Assembly: GCA_949287115.1 (NCBI GenBank)
Contig: CASEFF010000074.1
Span: forward strand, 1-7,120
DNA length: 7,120 bases
Source: an uncultured Bacillota bacterium
GTDB taxonomy: Bacteria > Bacillota > Clostridia > Peptostreptococcales > Anaerovoracaceae
Direction of reading: 5' to 3'
This document shows positions 5,874-7,120 of the stretch, piece after piece. The translations under genes and the position numbers were made by a program. Within the stretch, counting starts at the first letter, position 1, and every line of letters starts with the position of its first letter. Under the pieces are notes generated by a model. The model worked only from the letters and a program-made list of their open reading frames with translations. It was not told where the DNA came from and did no database searches.

Positions 5874-6839
5874 ACATGGAAGCTTTTTCAGCGGCTCGAT
5901 CTCCGGTATAAGTTCGACGAATACGTCCTGATATTCCGGTTTGAGCTTCGCGACGATCTCGTCGTGAGCCTTTTTCAGTGCGCTGATGCTCAGCATATCG
6001 TCTTTCTGTGTGATATACACGTCTATCCAGACTTTTCTTCCCGTCTTTACGACGTCGAGAAAGTCGATGTAAAGATCGTATTTGCTGAGGGTGTCGTTCG
6101 TCTCGGCTCTGATGTGATCCATGACTTCTTCCTTCGGAGCCAGCAGTATAAGGCTCTTCACCGCGTCCCATATCATCGTGATAGGTTCCTTTGCAAGAAT
6201 CAGCGCCATGAATATGGCTATTGCCGGGTCTATGTAAGGAACTACGAAGGACAATGGCGTGAACTGCAGCAGTAGCTGTATGACGAATGCCAGACCTACG
6301 CCGCCTGTACTGTAGGCATCGAGTTTCCATATGTAGAGCTCGGCGCTTACCGTAGGCGATGAAAAATGCTTGTTCATGTTTCTCAGGACGATATACATGG
6401 TTACGCACGATACCGAGATGAAAAGCTCGAACGCAGCTACCGCTCCGGCATTGACTATGTGCCCGCCTTCAAGTATGAGCTGGACGCTGTCCGTGAGGAG
6501 CTGTATGTCCAGAAACAGCAAAAGACCGCACTTTATGATTATGAAAAGTGATTCTATCTGTGCAAAACCATATGGCCATCTCTCTGTTACGGGTTTGTAC
6601 AGCTTGGGAACGAGTATCATGAACGGCCCAAGCATTGCCAGATCCACCAGATCGTAAACGCAGTCCATCAGAACTGCCTGCGAGTGTGTGAAGAAGGCGG
6701 CAAGACATTCCGATAAGAGGAACAATGTGCTGCCTATAAAAGAAATCCTTAAAATTTTGTTTTCCGATTTGAGTTGTTGCTTCTTTAAATTTTGTTGTTG
6801 TTCTAAATTAAGATCCTGTGACATTAAACTGTCATCCAC
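5871..6839 (-). CDS. Cation diffusion facilitator (CDF) family transporter
   Basis: A 322-residue membrane protein that should export a divalent metal in exchange for protons. I chose the GTG at 6839 because AAAGGAG (6847-6853) lies 7 bases upstream; an ATG at 6824 would be 22 bases away, and the open frame to 6959 has no such site. After a polar Gln-rich start (about 8-28) come six likely membrane helices (about 30-50, 57-78, 97-123, 131-152, 174-192, 199-216), then a cytoplasmic domain (about 220-315) like the CDF C-terminal dimer domain. Helix 2 has D59-CVY-D63, matching the D45/D49 pair of YiiP. WPYGFAQIES (88-97) is the family's conserved loop after helix 2. In helix 5, D174 matches YiiP D157, but the position of its His153 is Ile170, so the usual DD-HD site is incomplete. 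No His-rich loop is present. The substrate is not predictable; Zn, Cd, Co, Mn and Fe remain possible. The metal ATPase operon next door supports a metal-homeostasis role. Confidence 0.9.
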   Translation of the reverse strand: MDDSLMSQDLNLEQQQNLKKQQLKSENKILRISFIGSTLFLLSECLAAFFTHSQAVLMDCVYDLVDLAMLGPFMILVPKLYKPVTERWPYGFAQIESLFIIIKCGLLLFLDIQLLTDSVQLILEGGHIVNAGAVAAFELFISVSCVTMYIVLRNMNKHFSSPTVSAELYIWKLDAYSTGGVGLAFVIQLLLQFTPLSFVVPYIDPAIAIFMALILAKEPITMIWDAVKSLILLAPKEEVMDHIRAETNDTLSKYDLYIDFLDVVKTGRKVWIDVYITQKDDMLSISALKKAHDEIVAKLKPEYQDVFVELIPEIEPLKKLPC

Positions 6840-6860
6840 AATTTCACTCCTTTCAATATT

Positions 6861-6866
6861 ATTATA
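6861..6866 (-). promoter_or_regulatory. Possible -10 box for the CDF gene
   Basis: A perfect TATAAT reads on the minus strand 22 bases before the GTG start, immediately upstream of the Shine-Dalgarno site. No good -35 lies at 16-18 bases (AAAACT at 6884-6889 for 17) and it is not an extended -10. The leader would be only about 15 bases. An activator-dependent promoter, or one further upstream near the 6933-6973 repeats, is possible. Confidence 0.4.
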
Positions 6867-6932
6867 CACCTGAAAAATATGATAGTTTTGCTGTGCTGCG
6901 GTACTTGTTTGCTCGAGGGCGGGCGAAATTTG

Positions 6933-6973
6933 CGATATATGCATCATATATCGTAACACTTGAGCATATATCG
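6933..6973. repeat. CATATATCG inverted repeat plus a third copy, operator-like
   Basis: CGATATATG (6933-6941) and CATATATCG (6945-6953) form a perfect 9-base inverted repeat with a 3-base centre. A third copy, CATATATCG, lies at 6965-6973, exactly 20 bases after the second, about two helical turns. It sits about 95-135 bases upstream of the CDF start, between that gene and a probable divergent gene beyond the window. Symmetry and helical phasing suggest a protein-binding site; the protein is unknown. Confidence 0.55.
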
Positions 6974-7006
6974 GTTAAGGTACATGGCTTTGATACTATT
7001 GTACTA

Positions 7007-7034
7007 TTGAAAAAAGTCTGAATAATGATAAGAT
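7007..7034 (+). promoter_or_regulatory. Weak candidate promoter toward the right edge
   Basis: TTGAAA (7007-7012), a 16-base spacer and TAAGAT (7029-7034) make a moderate sigma-A match, ahead of the ribosome binding site at 7102-7110. In AT-rich sequence this could be chance. Confidence 0.3.
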
Positions 7035-7101
7035 TAAGTAAAAAGAGATGGCGGACTTGCAAAACAGAGGCACGATAAGGGCATCTCAAGACGGTTTAAG
7101 G

Positions 7102-7110
7102 AAAAGGAGA
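7102..7110 (+). promoter_or_regulatory. Ribosome binding site of a gene starting beyond the window
   Basis: AAAAGGAGA at 7102-7110 is as strong as the other ribosome binding sites here. The ATG it overlaps (7110-7112) is followed at once by TAA TAA, so the real start must lie at or just after 7121, 8-12 bases downstream. This implies a plus-strand gene divergent from the CDF transporter. Confidence 0.5.
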
Positions 7111-7120
7111 TGTAATAACA

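Larger units (their letters stand above)
6840..7120. other. Intergenic region upstream of the CDF gene, no gene seen
   Basis: These 281 AT-rich bases hold the CDF Shine-Dalgarno and -10 box, the CATATATCG repeats, a tandem TACTATTG pair (6994-7001, 7002-7009), and a ribosome binding site at the right edge. Short open frames here, such as minus-strand 7089-6862, lack a ribosome binding site and recognisable protein features. I looked for known metal riboswitches (NiCo, yybP-ykoY) and could not recognise one by eye. Confidence 0.6.

Noticed and set aside
6840..6959. N-terminal extension of the CDF protein by 40 residues
   Set aside because: The extension has no ribosome binding site, crosses a TATAAT box and the inverted repeat, and the GTG at 6839 has AAAGGAG at 7 bases.
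6862..7089. A 75-codon minus-strand open frame upstream of the CDF gene
   Set aside because: No ribosome binding site, no recognisable domain, and AT-rich non-coding composition.
6840..7120. A metal-sensing riboswitch (NiCo or yybP-ykoY type) before the CDF gene
   Set aside because: I could not find the conserved core of either class, and the likely leader from the TATAAT box is too short. A covariance-model search would settle it.

Overview
This 7.1 kb window looks like chromosomal DNA from a low-to-mid-GC Firmicute, probably a Clostridia-class anaerobe. Shine-Dalgarno sites are strong (AAAGGAG type), TTG and GTG starts occur, promoters are sigma-A-like, and the proteins resemble Gram-positive families. 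Isoleucine is very often ATA and arginine often AGG/AGA despite roughly balanced GC, which would fit a Clostridiales Family XIII-type genome. That placement is inference; no taxonomic marker is present.

Layout: (1) 1-447 (+) is the C-terminal ATPase half of a sensor histidine kinase, cut by the window edge. (2) 481-2793 (+), 33 bases downstream, is a large CPA2 (Kef-type) cation:proton antiporter with extra membrane helices and two C-terminal RCK_C-like domains. A hairpin terminator at 2819-2857 ends this unit. (3) 5146-2882 (-) is a two-gene metal-export operon: a 72-residue stand-alone heavy-metal-binding (HMA) protein, then a P1B-type ATPase with the Zn/Cd/Pb signature but no fused metal-binding domain. 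(4) 5373-5738 (+), divergent from it, is a cysteine-rich ArsR/SmtB-family metal sensor. (5) 5739-5870 holds heptamer repeats and a bidirectional terminator. (6) 6839-5871 (-) is a cation diffusion facilitator (CDF) transporter with an unusual metal site. (7) 6840-7120 is non-coding, with an operator-like inverted repeat and a ribosome binding site for a gene just beyond the edge.

How it works together: regions 3-4 form a recognisable metal-resistance switch. The sensor very likely represses the ATPase operon by binding AT-rich repeats over its start site. Metal would release the repressor, the small HMA protein would bind or deliver metal, and the ATPase would expel it. The CDF transporter next door is a second, proton-coupled metal exporter or homeostasis pump with its own control region. 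The kinase/antiporter pair is a separate transcription unit that may concern K+/H+ or envelope homeostasis.

I see no CRISPR array, insertion sequence, tRNA, rRNA or phage gene. The module is of a known type. The less ordinary points are the split ATPase, the sensor's ligand set, the phased TGACGGC heptamers that supply the stop codons of two convergent genes, and the non-canonical CDF site.
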